DNA from: Conchocele bisecta
Taxonomy: Eukaryota; Mollusca; Bivalvia; Lucinida; Thyasiridae
NCBI GenBank assembly: GCA_029237695.1
Contig: CM055265.1
Location: 76,642,013-76,706,012, forward strand
Length of the DNA stretch: 64,000 bases
Direction: 5' to 3'
Shown here piece by piece: positions 33,051-44,929 of the stretch (position 1 is the first letter of the stretch; each line of letters begins with the position of its first letter). Under the pieces are notes generated by a model, which saw only the letters and a program-made list of their open reading frames with translations, made no database searches and was not told the origin of the DNA. A program made the translations under genes and the position numbers.

Positions 33051-34100
33051 GCCTTGATTAAATACGTTTACAAAATTTACAAATTAAAGTTAAAAGTTGA
33101 CATTATTTTCAGAGTATAATTCCGCATGTCCGCATGTACGCGGAACATTTTGTCACCTTTTGACGCCATTTACGGGGAATATATATGGGCCGCGCTCTGG
33201 GAAAACCAGCCTTAATAACAACATTTTCGATTTTCACTTTTTTACATTTTCTGATGCGGACAAAACAATATTCTGAAAAGAAAATGCAATTATGTTTCAT
33301 AGTTTTTGTTTTATCTCACTTTTTGTAGCACCATGTGAATCACGCACGAAAAAAAAACGTAACGTCATCGAGAAAATGACGTTATTGAAACGGCGACGTT
33401 TGTACAATGCAAACCAAAAACAGCCTACAGTACTTTGCTGATATCATAAGTTACACTAAATGTATCAACAAGTGTTAGTATGCATACTATCAAACATTGA
33501 ACAGAATAAAACTATGATATGCACATGTAGTGAACAAAACAAACGCACAACTATCGATTTTAAATCTATAATTAGCCGACCTGCGGCTTCGTAATTTGCC
33601 ACCATCACTATAATAGATTCATAGTGATATACATGTAACATGTGTCATCAGAAAGATACATTGCACTTATTTCAGAATATAGGCCAGAATATAATTGACG
33701 TCATTTACAGTTAATTGTGACGTCATTTATTGATGTAGACAATACGTCACCAAAGACTAAAAAACTAAACGGCATTCCTGGTGTTTGAAATTGTAGATTA
33801 TATGCACCGGGGATTTTTAAACAAATTAAAAATCGACTGTCCATTCCTGACCCTCGCAGTCTCGGAATTATATTTACATCTCAGAAAGCTAGAAAGCTGG
33901 GGGGAGACGTTTTCCTGTGTAGCCAATATGACTGACGGACGGGCTAATGTACCCCGTACTATGAGAAAATGCTGCGCTGACCTCCACTCCCTCGGCTGCC
34001 AACCGCCCCCCCCCCCACACCCACCCCCTCAACCCCTACACACCGAGGGAAGATATTGCTCTTAAACAGTTCTTGTGCGGAATACCCGTCACGACCCTGT
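33051..34100. other. No gene recognised
   Basis: AT-rich sequence. GCGCTCTGGGAAAACCAGCC at 33193 resembles the end of an abundant bivalve repeat (recollection, not verified). The plus frame at 33781-34065 ends in a poly-proline C-tract and has no domain. Confidence 0.35.
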
Positions 34101-34124
34101 CTATGAATTTACTGCCGGTGTAAC

Positions 34125-34254
34125 GTGAGCCCCTTAAGTCCGTGAAAACCTTCAGCCTAGCCAAGCGGCTTAAGGAGCTCACGCTGGGGGGTGTGAGCCC
34201 CTTAAGTCCGTGAAAACCTTCAGCCTAGTCAAGCGGCTTAAAAGGGCTCACGCT

Positions 34255-34296
<42 letters not shown>

Positions 34297-34310
34297 GGGG
34301 GGGGGGGTGA
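34125..34310. repeat. Duplicated 67-bp unit followed by a long G homopolymer
   Basis: GTGAGCCCCTTAAGTCCGTG to GGAGCTCACGCTGGGGGG occurs twice (34125, 34194). The second copy runs into about 41 G, one T and about 11 G (34255-34307). Such runs are often mis-sized in assemblies. Confidence 0.75.
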
Positions 34311-34429
34311 GAACTTTAAGCCCGCGGAAACCAATTTGTTGGTATATACACAATATGAATGGTAACGATGATATTACGCAATATGCACACCGCGTACCGT
34401 AGTTCTTCTACCAAATGGCGTATATTTAT

Positions 34430-35130
34430 ATGAATGTGCCGATATGTAACCGACCGTGAGAAGTTGAAGCCTGTCTGTAAACTAATCTATAATCGGTGGC
34501 TTTGCAAACCCCTTTCTTGGTATATACCCAATGTGCCTATTAATAATGATATTATGCAATATGTTCCAATATAAGGCAAACAAACGTGAAATATATGGCA
34601 CTGATTTCAATTTTCACGGCGGGGACAAAAGCACCCGGCCATGAGAAGTTTCAGCCTGTCCGTAAATTCGATATATAGAGAACACATCGGTATTTTTTCA
34701 CAACCCTTTGTTGGTATATACCCAATGTGCCTATTAATAATGATATTATGCAATATGTTCCAATATAAGGCAAAAAAAAACGTGAAATATATGGGAATGA
34801 TTTCAATTTTCACGGCGGGGACAAAAGCACCCGGCCATGAGAAGTTTCAGCCTGTCCTTAAACTTGATATATAGAGAACACATCGGTAGTTTTTCACAAC
34901 CCTTTGTTGGTATATACCCAATGTGCCTATTCATAATGATAGTATGCAATATGTTCCAATATAAGGCAAAAAGAAACGTGAAATATATGGGAATGATTTC
35001 AATTTTCACGGCGGGGACAAAAGTACCCGGCCATGAGAAGTTTCAGCCTGTCCGTAAACTTGATATATAGAGAACACATCGGTAGTTTTTCACAACCCTT
35101 TGTTGGTATATACCCAATGTGCCTATTAAT
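34430..35130. repeat. Satellite, 196-bp unit
   Basis: GGCCATGAGAAGTTTCAGCC recurs at about 34637, 34833 and 35029, exactly 196 bp apart; a more diverged unit precedes. Units share TTGTTGGTATATACCCAATG and AATTTTCACGGCGGGGACAA. Open frames on both strands repeat with the same period. Confidence 0.9.
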
Positions 35131-35164
35131 AATGACTTTTTGACCATTTTCTTCAATCTTCTTC

Positions 35165-35560
35165 AATTGATTGATTGATTGATTATTTGTGTTCAGCCTA
35201 TCAACAGCCAGGGTCATGTAAGGCCGGGCCAACAGGATGGATTATCCCGTATTCAACCTGTAAAAAATGAGGGAAATTCCCAAAATCAGAGCTCAATATT
35301 TACATAAACTCTATATTCATCCCTGGAATTAGAATATCCTGACGTGGTGCCAGGTCCATGCCACATCAGAGTCACTTAGCTCTGCTCCAAAGTAACAGGA
35401 TTACCTATAAGCTTATTACTTAATAATGGAGCATAACTGGATTTAGCTCTCAAGTACCAGCGCGCCAAAACGGTACAAGAGGGCCAAACCATGTATGTCG
35501 GCCTCCCGGTAAGGATGAACGCTGCTCCCTCCTACCACTTAATTCTTCAATCGAGTATTA
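35165..35560 (-). repeat. SINE/LINE-like 3' end with (TTGA)n tail
   Basis: On the minus strand a body ending GGCTGTTGATAGGCTGAACA runs into a short AATC-type tandem tail (35165-35184), as non-LTR elements do. The head was not identified. Confidence 0.5.
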
Positions 35561-35639
35561 CCATTTCCAATAAAAACAAAACCTTTGCATTTCTACTTTA
35601 AAATAATGTGTCCCGTCAAGAGGGGATTTATTGAGTTTG

Positions 35640-35705
35640 TGAAAAGTGTAGCCCAAGACCAGCCTGTGACTCGCACAGTCTGATCAAGGTCTACACTTTT
35701 TTACA
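35640..35705. mobile_element. MITE family A, terminal hairpin fragment
   Basis: AAAAGTGTAGCCC...GATCAGCC-like left part and CACAGTCTGATCAAGGTCTA right part pair with each other. Only the inner stem of family A remains. Confidence 0.5.
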
Positions 35706-35725
35706 AACGGGCGTATAAAAATATT

Positions 35726-35997
35726 CTATCTGTACATAGCAGTGCATATGACACACTCGTAGTCTACGTCACTGAGAGCAGCCGTCACAGGCAGGCGACA
35801 GCAGGTGATGTGGAACCACCGTCCACACACAGCACACTGCACCCACCTCTTCCGGCGCTTCTCCGTGACCGACACTCTAGCATGTCACATACATCCCTGT
35901 CTACCGGCCGACCATGGGCGAGGATACTGCTCTCCACATACTGCCTGTACATCGGCGCATGCACCTGTCTCATCACTTGATGGGGCACAAAAAACAT
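35726..35997 (-). pseudogene. PHD-finger-like coding remnant
   Basis: From 35884 the minus strand reads RKRWVQCAVCGRWFHITCC and, further on, DYECVICTAMYR before a stop at 35726. The C-x2-C-x5-H-x2-C...C-x2-C order fits the second half of a PHD finger. Upstream in another frame (35997-35785) comes HGRPVDRDVCDMLECRS, which could supply the first cysteines after one frame change near 35880. PHD fingers read histone tails and also occur in transposon proteins. No other exon was found, so I treat it as a remnant. Confidence 0.5.
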
Positions 35998-36734
35998 TTG
36001 GTAAAATTTACGAGAATGATGCGGCCCGCGTATTATACCGTTCCCACAGCTTTTTATCTGAGTGCTTTACGTAGCGCAATACAGCAACCCCGGAACCCGC
36101 CCCCTCGAGATTAGCAATACTTCAAAATTAACATGTTATTACAAAAAACTATTGCACGCAACTGCGCCTTGCCGTTCAACACCTCGTTTTAGTATTGCCT
36201 GAAAATAACAAATAAGTTTCCCACCCGTCCCATTTTTCCCCAATATTTGGATGAGAATCTAAACATTAATTTTGTGTAGCCTATTAAATAGTACTGCACA
36301 TTACTGGTTATAAATGCACCATGCCTTTTTGAATATCAATTGGCGGATTTTAATTCTGATACATCAAAACACCATCACCAGATTACAAGGATTGTGTTCA
36401 GTGTAGCACCTGATCAACTAGTACACTCCTACACGTTGATAAGTATCTAAAATGTTTGTCAGAAACAATACCGCACTAATTAAACTAAAGTGGTGAACAG
36501 TGTAAACCCTGACTGGCATACATGACGTGGTTGGTGGTACGTTAATGGCAAATATAGGTGTATGCTTGTATCATGTGTTCTATCATCTGGTATGTTGATA
36601 CGTCTATTCAACACATTTTATGATCCAGTGCACAGGAAAATTAAAACGAAATTGTATGTATACTTTGGAACCATTTTTATGCTTAGACGTACGTTAATCT
36701 CATTAAATCTTGAAATATAATCGATGACTTAAAC

Positions 36735-36990
36735 TTTACACAGCCTTGGCCTCGATTGTTATTGTTCCGTCTGCGTATGCGCGGACTGAAACCTTTACTG
36801 GGCTGAAGAATTTTCTGTTATACCTGCATGGTACCGATAAACAGGTCGGCTGCCGGTCGGTATAGTCGACAGGCAGCCGACCTGTGTATCGATACAATGC
36901 CGGTAACCGACCGAAATTGCTGAATTGGTATTCCCGGGGTGGGATAGCACTCTGGAATATCTTCATCAGATGTGCAGGCACTTTTTGAAA
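36735..36990 (-). CDS. Possible terminal exon, unidentified
   Basis: An 81-codon minus-strand frame with GC-rich third positions ends KFFSPVKVSVRAYADGTI and TIEAKAV at a TAA (36736). A possible acceptor (TTTCAAAAAG) lies near 36984. Inside is a 14-bp stem, ACAGGTCGGCTGCC / GGCAGCCGACCTGT (36841, 36872). A rival reading in another frame would end at a donor (ATGCAG/GTATAA). I recognise no domain. Confidence 0.3.
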
Positions 36991-37141
36991 TTAAAATCTT
37001 ATTCAAATCCGAATTCAAAACCATTTTTAATCGAAGCTAAACATGAGCATGTATACTTGTTATATTATCATGATTATCACATAAAGCATGTAATAATAAA
37101 GTGCATGATATTTGAACCTGCTTTCAATTGTAATACAATGT

Positions 37142-37369
37142 ATGTGGCTGTGACTGCAGAAAGGGAGGAGCTTATGGATTATGCGACCAGTGTAGCCCCA
37201 GATCAGCCTGCACACTCGCGCAGTCTGATCACGGTCTACACGGTTCGTCATTCAGCGAATGAAACATCCATTATGCCGTTGGCAGCCAGCACAGATCCAT
37301 ATCAAGCTACACATGCTAGCGGATTAATATCAAACGCCCTAAGGCCATTTTCTCAAGTCACTGTCACAT
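37142..37369. mobile_element. MITE family A, near full length
   Basis: ATGTGGCTGTGACTGCAGAA opens and TTTTCTCAAGTCACTGTCACAT closes. The inside has GATCAGCCTGCACACTCGCG and CGGTCTACACGGTTCGTCA. 228 bp. Confidence 0.75.
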
Positions 37370-37379
37370 TATACTTTTT

Positions 37380-37860
37380 GTCGAGCACGCTTGCGGAAAG
37401 CGAGACATAGTGATCCGAATGACGTCCGGGTGTCCGTGCGTCCGTGCGTCCGTGTGTCCGACATCTGCGTTAACGTTTGTAAATACCTTATATCTCTGCA
37501 GTCCTAAGTTGCATTGACATGAAACTTCAAATGCTTATTAGTCATCATCCATATATTCATTCTGTGTCCCACTCATGCGGCCCCTGTGCCCCAAGGTCAA
37601 GGTCAAACGACTTAGAATTTTTCATTATTGTAAAATCGGCGTTAATGTTTTTACATACATTATGTCTCCACAATCGTGACTGCAATTTACTTGAAACTTC
37701 CCATACTTCCTTTTCGTCATCCATATTTTCATTCTATAACCCACCCATGTGGCCCCCATGCCCAAGGTCAATGTCAAATGACTTTATAATTTGTGTTAAA
37801 GTTTTTACATACCTTATATCTCCACAACCCTTGAAAACTTCAAATAAATACAAATAGTTA
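37380..37860. repeat. Array-bearing element with GTCCGTGC start
   Basis: CACGCTTGCGGAAAGCGAGA followed by a GTCCGTGC run and about two ~150-bp units (ACATACCTTATATCTCCACA, CCAAGGTCAAGGTCAAACGA). The same start recurs inverted at 63440-63555. Confidence 0.6.
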
Positions 37861-38703
37861 GGGGCGGCTCTATAGATCTAGGTCACGCTATATGTTTAAT
37901 CATTTTCCGCCATCTTGTTTTGAGGAGTCAATTTTTCGTGTGTGTCAGGGAGGAGCAGAAAAATCGATACCGCCTATGTCACGGGAAAACCCGCGGTATA
38001 CTGACACCGGACCAGCGATCGATATTGCCCGCGACTACCTACGTACTACCGCGTTCGCGTACGCTGTCCGGGGTATTTAAAAAATATCACAATGGGTTAA
38101 TATTCGCATTATTGGCTAGAAACATAGTAAGCCACGACTCAATAGGACACTTAATTACTATATGTATATAGTAAATCGGTCGGTGCAGTCAAAATAAACC
38201 GATAAGGCCGTTCACCCGTAATATACCCGTTAATAGCGGACGACAGGCGTTAAACAGATCGATACCGTCTTTCCGAAATGCCGATACACATTATTGTATG
38301 GCCATGTGGCCTCGACCGATAGCAGACGACAATGTCCACAATGGCCAGTGTATTGATAAATAGCAGTTAAATGAGTCATAGGGTTTTACCCATAACATGT
38401 ACAGTCAGGGGTGTAAGTGATTTCAGTTACGTTCGAAATAACCTGATACAGTTATTTCTTCTAGTTGTGTGAGATTTGCCTCCCTTCCGTTGTAAAATTG
38501 TAAATAACCTGTATCAGTTATTTTCAGTATCTATCATTTTCTACACAATTTAAAAGGGAGGTAACACAACATCAATTGATGACTTAACTATAGTTTACAG
38601 CGTGGTGTTAATTCCCTTGTTCATTTTGATACCACTTTGGCCATAACCTTGATAATCATGATAGCGATGGTGAATTGTATTCGGTTTCATTCCTATAATC
38701 ATG

Positions 38704-38885
38704 CAGGCCCGTAGCCGGGGGGGGGGGGGGGGGAGCAGTCGTCGACCCCCCCCCCCCACCCCCGCCCAGCCTCGAAATACACTTTTTTAGCATCAAGGTC
38801 CAATTTTTAGACCCCCCTATATACCTCAGGCCCATTGGGCCTTCGAAACGATCCGCCCTTCAAAACAGGTCTGGCTACGTGCCTG
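38704..38885. mobile_element. MITE with CAGGCCCGTAGCC ends
   Basis: CAGGCCCGTAGCCGGGGG opens and GGCTACGTGCCTG closes; G and C runs of 13-17 lie near the left end. The end type is shared with 41850-42226. It stops just inside a signal-peptide-like frame starting at 39063. Confidence 0.65.
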
Positions 38886-39063
38886 TCATGATAATTCGAC
38901 GACATGTTAAACATGTGATCACAACATTGACCTTTGTAGATAATGGAGTGTAGAGTGGAGATGTAATTGCAAGCCACTTGGGGGCCATACAATCACTGTT
39001 CCCTGTTGTGCAGACCGTTAGCGTGGTTAGTATGACTAGCATGACAGTGTTGGCAGATCTCAT
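38875..39063 (-). CDS. Possible first exon with signal peptide
   Basis: A minus-strand ATG in fair context (GCAAAATGAG) starts MRSANTVMLVILTTLTVCTT, a good secretion signal. Possible donors are weak (AACA/GTGATT, AAG/GTCAAT). It lies upstream of the BPI-like exons on the same strand, so it could be their first exon, but no exon connects them. It may be chance. Confidence 0.25.
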   Translation of the reverse strand: MRSANTVMLVILTTLTVCTTGNSDCMAPKWLAITSPLYTPLSTKVNVVITCLTCRRIIMTGT

Positions 39064-39507
39064 TTTGCGGCGCCGTCCATGCTTTGGAATATATTGAATT
39101 CATTAAATTAACATTAGGTCAGTTCCACGGAGCAGATTAGTTTACATTATAGAGTATGCAAAATACATGAATTCCACACGAGCTCCGAATGTTGTGCCAG
39201 CCAGCCTAACAAGCCAATCCATCCTAGGATTGTGTTTGCTGTCCAATTCCCGTTGCTCTGATTATGGTTGCTGTATAATTCCCCAGGTGTGTGTGAAACC
39301 TCGCTATCCCCCCCCCCCCACCCCCCCGCATCCCATCCCGCTCAGTTGGCGGTAAAAACGTCGTATGCCTATCAATCCCATATGCCAAATGTTTATGTAT
39401 GTTTATGAAATACAATATTAACTTAACATATGAACATGATGAACATATATCATTTTGTAACGCGAAAGTCGCATGTAAAATCAAATATATACATGTACTT
39501 ATAGTTT

Positions 39508-39551
39508 TTAGCTCGACTATTCGAAGAATAAGTAGAGCTTATGTTGTCACT

Positions 39552-39589
<38 letters not shown>

Positions 39590-41412
39590 ACCGTCACGCC
39601 TTGGTTAAGGTTTTTAGTCAACCTTGTATATGGAATACTACTGGCCCTACACCCACCATACTTGCACAACTTCATCTCCTAGTGATGTACATCAATAACC
39701 CCTGATCTATATTTGACCTTGACCTACATTTCCTCTTGAATTACTTAGTTAATTCCCCTTGGTTAAGGTTTTTAGTCAACCTTGGTTAAGGTTGTTAGTC
39801 AAGCTTGTGCATGGAATACTAGTGTGCATACAGACACCATACTTGGACAACATTTTCTCATAGGGATGTACATCAATAACCCCTGATCTATATTTGACAT
39901 TGACCTACATTTCCTCTTGAATTACTTAGTTAATTCCCCTTGGTTAAGGTTTTTAGACAAGCTTGTACATGGAATACTATTGTGCATACAGACACCATAC
40001 TTGGACAACCTTTTCTCACAGGGATGTACATCAATAACCCCTGATCTATATTTGACCTTGACCTACATTTCCTCTTGAATTACTTAGTTAATTCCCCTTG
40101 CTTAAGGTGTTTATTCAAGCTTGTATATGGAATACTTCTGGCCCTACAGCCACCATACTTGGACAACTTCATCTCCTAGTGATGTACATCAAAAAACCCT
40201 GACCTATATTTGACCTTGACCTACATTTAACCTTGAATTACATACTTAATTCCCCTTGGTTAAGGTTTTTAGTCAACCTTGGTTAAGGTTTTTAGTCAAG
40301 CATGTACATGGAATACTAGTGTTCATACAGACACCATACTTGGACAACCTTTTCTCATAGGGATGTACATCAATAACCCTTGATCTATATTTGACATTGA
40401 CCTACATTTCCTCTTCAATTACTTAGTTAATTCCCCTTGTTTAAGGTTTTTAGTCTAGCTTACATATGGAATATTCCTGGCCCTACACCCACCATACTTG
40501 GACAACTTCATCTCCTAGTGATGTTCATCAACAATCACTGATCTATATTTGACCTTCACATACATTTAACCTTGAATTACTTAGTTAATTCCCCTTGGTT
40601 AAGGTTTTTAGTCAACCTTGGTTAAGGTTTTTAGTCAAGCTTGAACATGGAATACTATTTTGCAACCACTGACCTATATTTGACCTTGACCTACATTTAA
40701 CTTTGAATTACTTAGTTAATTCCCCTTGGTTAAGGTTTTTAGTCAAGCTTGTACATGGAATACTATTGTGCATACTAACACCATACTTGGACAACCTTTT
40801 CTCATAGCGATGTACATCAATAACCCCGATCTATGTTTGACCTTGACCTACATTTCCTCTTGAATTACTTACTTAATTCTCCTTGGTTAAGGTTTTTAGT
40901 CAAGCTTGTAGATGCAATACTCCTGGCCCTACACCAACCATACTTGGACAACTTCATCTCCTAGTGATGTACATCAATAATCCCTGACCTGTATTTGACC
41001 TTGACCTACTTTTATACTTGGATTACTTTCTTATTTCCCCTTGGTTAAGGTTTTTAGTCAAGCTTGTATATGGAATATTCCTGGGCCTACAGCAACCATA
41101 CTTGGAAAACTTCATCTCCTAGTGATGTACATCAATAAACCCTGACCTATATCTGACATTGACCTACATTTAACCTTGAATTACTTACTTAATTTCCCTT
41201 CGTTACGGTTTTTAGTCAACCTTGGTTAAGGTTTTTATGCAGGCCGCGGCCACATTGGCCTACAGTTAACCTTGAATTACTTACTTAATTTCCCTTGATT
41301 AAGGTTTTTAGTCAACCTTGGTTAAGGTTTTTATGCAGGCCGCGGCCACGTTGTTTGTCAAGCTATGTGTACATCGACAACCCTCGTAGTCGAGCTATGC
41401 TGTTCTCCTACA
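39508..41412 (+). mobile_element. Array-bearing element with hairpin ends, copy 1
   Basis: AGCTCGACTATTCGAAGAAT/AAGTAGAGCTT opens, followed by (GTCGGC)n at 39553-39590. Then come about eleven 160-185-bp units (TTAATTCCCCTTGGTTAAGG, TGACCTTGACCTACATTT, CATACTTGGACAACTT). CTCGTAGTCGAGCTATGCTG closes. A shorter inverted copy lies at 60549-61810. No coding capacity is seen. Confidence 0.75.
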
Positions 41413-41849
41413 GCTCTTGTTGAATTCTTCTAGCAAAATAATTTATAATTAAATATAAATGTAATACAACACAACCATCATTGCAGCACATTAACACATA
41501 CCTTAAACAAGCAATAACTAGAGAAAAGTCGATGACGCGCCATCGCAATATACACACGTTTGTCCCTGAATGGCGGACAGTGTAAACATATATGTTGTTA
41601 CCACCCATTAGAACCGTCTTGGCGAGTCGGTTCAAATGACGGATAACAACATATACTTTTGTTTAGGAAAAAGAAAACTTGTAAGTATTGTCAGTCCGAA
41701 AACAATATTCAGCATGAAAAGGATTGATCCAGTGTGACAAATATAAAGGTGTTGAGCTAGACAGATAACACGGGCCATAATGTGATTACGTAAATACTTG
41801 ATACCAGAGGTAGTGGCCCATACAATATCACTACATGTACTATATAACT
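41413..41849. other. No gene recognised
   Basis: The minus frame at 41408-41635 contains VRHSG-like words that come from repeats. Nothing supports a gene. Confidence 0.35.
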
Positions 41850-42226
41850 CAGGCCCGTACGCAGAGGGGGTGCGACGGGTGCGTACGCACCCCCTCAACC
41901 CGTTCAACACCACAGGCATGTATTGTGGTATTGGCAAAAAGTGTAGATCCAGATGAGCCGGCTCGTGACGAGCCGTCCCATCAGGATCTGCACTTTTTGC
42001 AATATACGTAATTTTCATAATTTTGAGAACCAAAAAACCTCATGTTCATAAATGGACTGGTCTGAAAATCATTTTGTGATGATTGGAATGGGTTAACATA
42101 TCAAAATCCATTCCAGTTATTTAGGGGTGAAATGGCTAACCTGCTGAGGTCTGTCCGTTAATGTGCAAACAAAAACAATGTATTGCCCCCCCCCCCCCCT
42201 TAAATTAATTCCTGCATACGGGCCTG
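41850..42226. mobile_element. MITE with CAGGCCCGTACGCAG ends, with nested repeat
   Basis: CAGGCCCGTACGCAGAGGGG opens and CTGCATACGGGCCTG closes. Near the left end GGGGGTGCGACGGGTGCGTACGCACCCCC folds. A second dispersed repeat (AGATCCAGATGAGCCGGCTC and inverse) sits at about 41938-42000. Confidence 0.65.
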
Positions 42227-42344
42227 TAACTTGATTACTCTTTGAATCATTGTCATCATATTTCACACTTGCATAAACCATGACTCACGGTGTCTGGTGC
42301 AAGAACGACAACTCTCACTTTACTGTTGTTTGACTGCATGTAAT

Positions 42345-42421
42345 GATGGGTTGTGGCCTAGGGTTAGAACACCGGATTTCCAATCCGGTGGTTGTGGGTT
42401 CAAACCTTGCCTAGGGCATCA
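42345..42421 (+). repeat. tRNA-like sequence, Gly(TCC)-like anticodon arm
   Basis: ACCGGATTTCCAATCCGGT forms a perfect anticodon stem-loop (TCC in the anticodon position), and GTTGTGGGTTCAAACC resembles a T arm. The D arm lacks bases and the acceptor ends do not pair, so it is more likely a tRNA-derived repeat or pseudogene. Confidence 0.5.
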
Positions 42422-42945
42422 ACAATATTTTCATAGTATGCCCAGCTCACCCGTCTATATATGACCTTAGCTGTTGCTCGGACATTAAACCCATTCACTT
42501 GCATTTTCACATTTGACTGCATGTATGTGGCGAGGGCGATAGACATGCGCTTGTGGACAAGCGACAATTTCTAGTTAATGAAGGATCGCAGCTAGTCGTT
42601 TCCATTTGCAAATATATTAATAGAGATCCGGTACTATGTTGTAGTCCAGCGTTTATTTCTTACTGAATAGCACAGAAGTGAGTTTTGCGAACAGAGTAGA
42701 CCCAGATCAGACTGCACTTGTTTATGCTAATTTATCTCCTATGTAGCATAAGCATGTGAAAATAGTATTTGTGCGTTATATCAGCTGCCCACTTGCTTCC
42801 CAGATGTCAGACAAAAACTAACCACACTCGTTGTCGGATCTTATAAACATGTTAAAACACGCATTGGGCATGTTGGGGTCAGTTGAAATCAACCATGAAC
42901 ATGTATCAGCACCTTGATGTTCCAGTGTACGTTAGCATAAATCCA

Positions 42946-43131
42946 TTAACCCTTAGAATGCTGGGAACGAAAATTGTTGTTTGCTGTTGTTTTATGTTTT
43001 GCCGTTTTCTCAATAAAAACATGGTTTCACAGAATTCTAAAGTGCTGTCAAAGTATGTTTTTTGATAGGAAAAATGGAAAAGAAAAAATCAGCAGCAGAC
43101 CAAAACGTTTATTCAGCAGTGTAAGGGTTAA
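42946..43131. mobile_element. piggyBac-like MITE, TTAA-CCC...GGG-TTAA
   Basis: TTAACCCTTAGAATGCTGGG opens and CAGCAGTGTAAGGGTTAA closes, 186 bp. The TTAA plus CCC/GGG terminus is classic for piggyBac. A longer relative is at 44690-44929. The short plus frames here are inside the element. Confidence 0.85.
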
Positions 43132-44689
43132 AAGGTTATACAACGGTAATCAGTTGCAATTCTACAGGACAACCGTGCTAATTGTTTTCTACATAATGTC
43201 ATAATGTGTAAAACAATTTGCACCATACAAACTGGGCATATAGTGGAACATTTCTAAACCCGACACTCTTGAAGGTCCCCGGATATCCTGTTTGGAGAGC
43301 TACAACTGTAATTCACTGCGCACTGCAAGGTTTTGGTTTCGGTACAGATAAATTACAGTGGAAACAGTAAATCACCCAAGTTTTGTATCTCGTCCGGGTC
43401 GGATAGGTTCCTCTTTGTACATGGTTGGTGATCAATATGCTTACGGCATGTGTCATGCTAGCCAATTTTTCACTTGATACTAATATAAATTCATGTCTCA
43501 CCCACTCCGCGAAATCTGGTTCCGACGGACAAATTAGAACCTTACGCCGTGGTTCACCAACAGAGCACCAGATACACACATTCATATTAGAGCATAATTA
43601 TGTTGGTTGCTGATCGCAATATAATGGTACTTATGTTGATGATTTGCATATATAGTTACATTATAAATAGTCGTATTGTACACGTATACTTTCGTTTCCC
43701 AGTGAAGTCCAAAGCGACACATGGATCGGACATTTTGAAAAGGTGTCAAATATCATAATCATACAAGTAGTCGGCTATTTTTTTGTGTGATTGGGAGTGC
43801 TATATCCGATGAGCATGATGAGCAGTGATGAGAATGAAGTGGTGAACATTTACGACACTGATGTGATTCCACTGTACAGTATCATTAACTGGTGCAATGC
43901 GGTACCTGTTCGCAGACATTATGGACACAGGATATTATTATGGATGAATGAATGGGTTAAAGAGACACGTGTCACTGGTTTGCTTGGTTAATTCACAGTC
44001 GCTTATATTTCATGGTATGCTACAATAGGTGTCACATTTTGTCACAACGTCGTAAATGCGCCTTTTATTTTAACAATTGCAAAAGTTAATCAAAAAAATT
44101 CAGATCACGCATTCGATGAACTAAATAATATTAAAGTTATAAAATGTGTATTTTGTAGTCTTTCTTGTGAAATACAATGTGTGGGATCCGTGTAGAAAAT
44201 GAATGAAAAACTGCGCATTTTACAATGTCTTCTGAAAATGTCACACTTTACAAATTACTTCGCGAATGTGGCACAAGAAAACAATATTTGGCGAAAGTAA
44301 TGGCGCCGGTAAAAAAGAGAGCAAAATTGACACTTGTAAGTCTGCTTTTCCCACGGTCTCTGGGTATTGATAGTCCAGACTGGGGGTTCGCTTGCCAGCT
44401 TAGCAAGCATATTTCCCTTGTAGAAAATCAATAAGCAGTCCACCTGTTTGATTTTGACAGAATCATGTGAAGTTTTAAGTGGTGGTCAATTACTGGTCAA
44501 TGGATTCTTTACAAAGTTAATTATCATGGTTTATCAACAAGAGGTCACCTCCTGTTGTGGTCTAGGAATTGAATTTCGTCTGGTAAACAGGGAAATATCC
44601 GCAGTCGTATTCACTTCAAACAGCTGATGCGTACTTGAGATCCAGCCTCTTTGACAATTGCATGGAACCTAGTGTGTACAAGTTATATT
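43132..44689. other. No confirmed gene; two coding-like stretches
   Basis: A pogo-like MITE remnant lies at 43241-43308 (TAGTGGAACATTTCTAAACC ... GAGCTACAACTG). A minus frame at 43313-43585 reads VRHEFILVSSEKLASMTHAV and resembles protein, but I cannot place it. A plus frame starting at 44226 reads MSSENVTLYKLLRECGTRKQ and meets a good donor (CTT/GTAAGT) at 44331; its partner exons were not found. Confidence 0.3.
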
Positions 44690-44929
44690 TTAACCCTTAG
44701 AATGAGGGAACCAACAGTGTCGTCTGCTGTTGTTATATATGTTGTTTTCTGTCAATAAACCATGGCAGCATTTCAGAAACTAAGAAAGTCAGTGGGTTAT
44801 ATGTCCCCGCAACAGATATGGTCATGTAGGGACGAGATCTCGGTTTGAAGCTTCATCCGACCGGGCAGCAATTCAATGGAAATAATTCTAATGTGCAGAC
44901 AACATTTCATTCAGCATTGTAATGGTTAA
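44690..44929. mobile_element. piggyBac-like MITE, TTAA-flanked
   Basis: TTAACCCTTAGAATGAGGGA opens and TTCAGCATTGTAATGGTTAA closes, 240 bp. It shares the first 90 bp with the element at 42946 but has a different centre. Confidence 0.75.

Noticed and set aside
34607..35232. Repeated 68-77-codon frames on both strands
   Set aside because: They repeat every 196 bp with the satellite.
41632..42033. 133-codon minus-strand frame
   Set aside because: It runs through a MITE and a nested dispersed repeat; ADPDGTA and EPAHLDLH-like words recur wherever that repeat occurs (24385, 29878).
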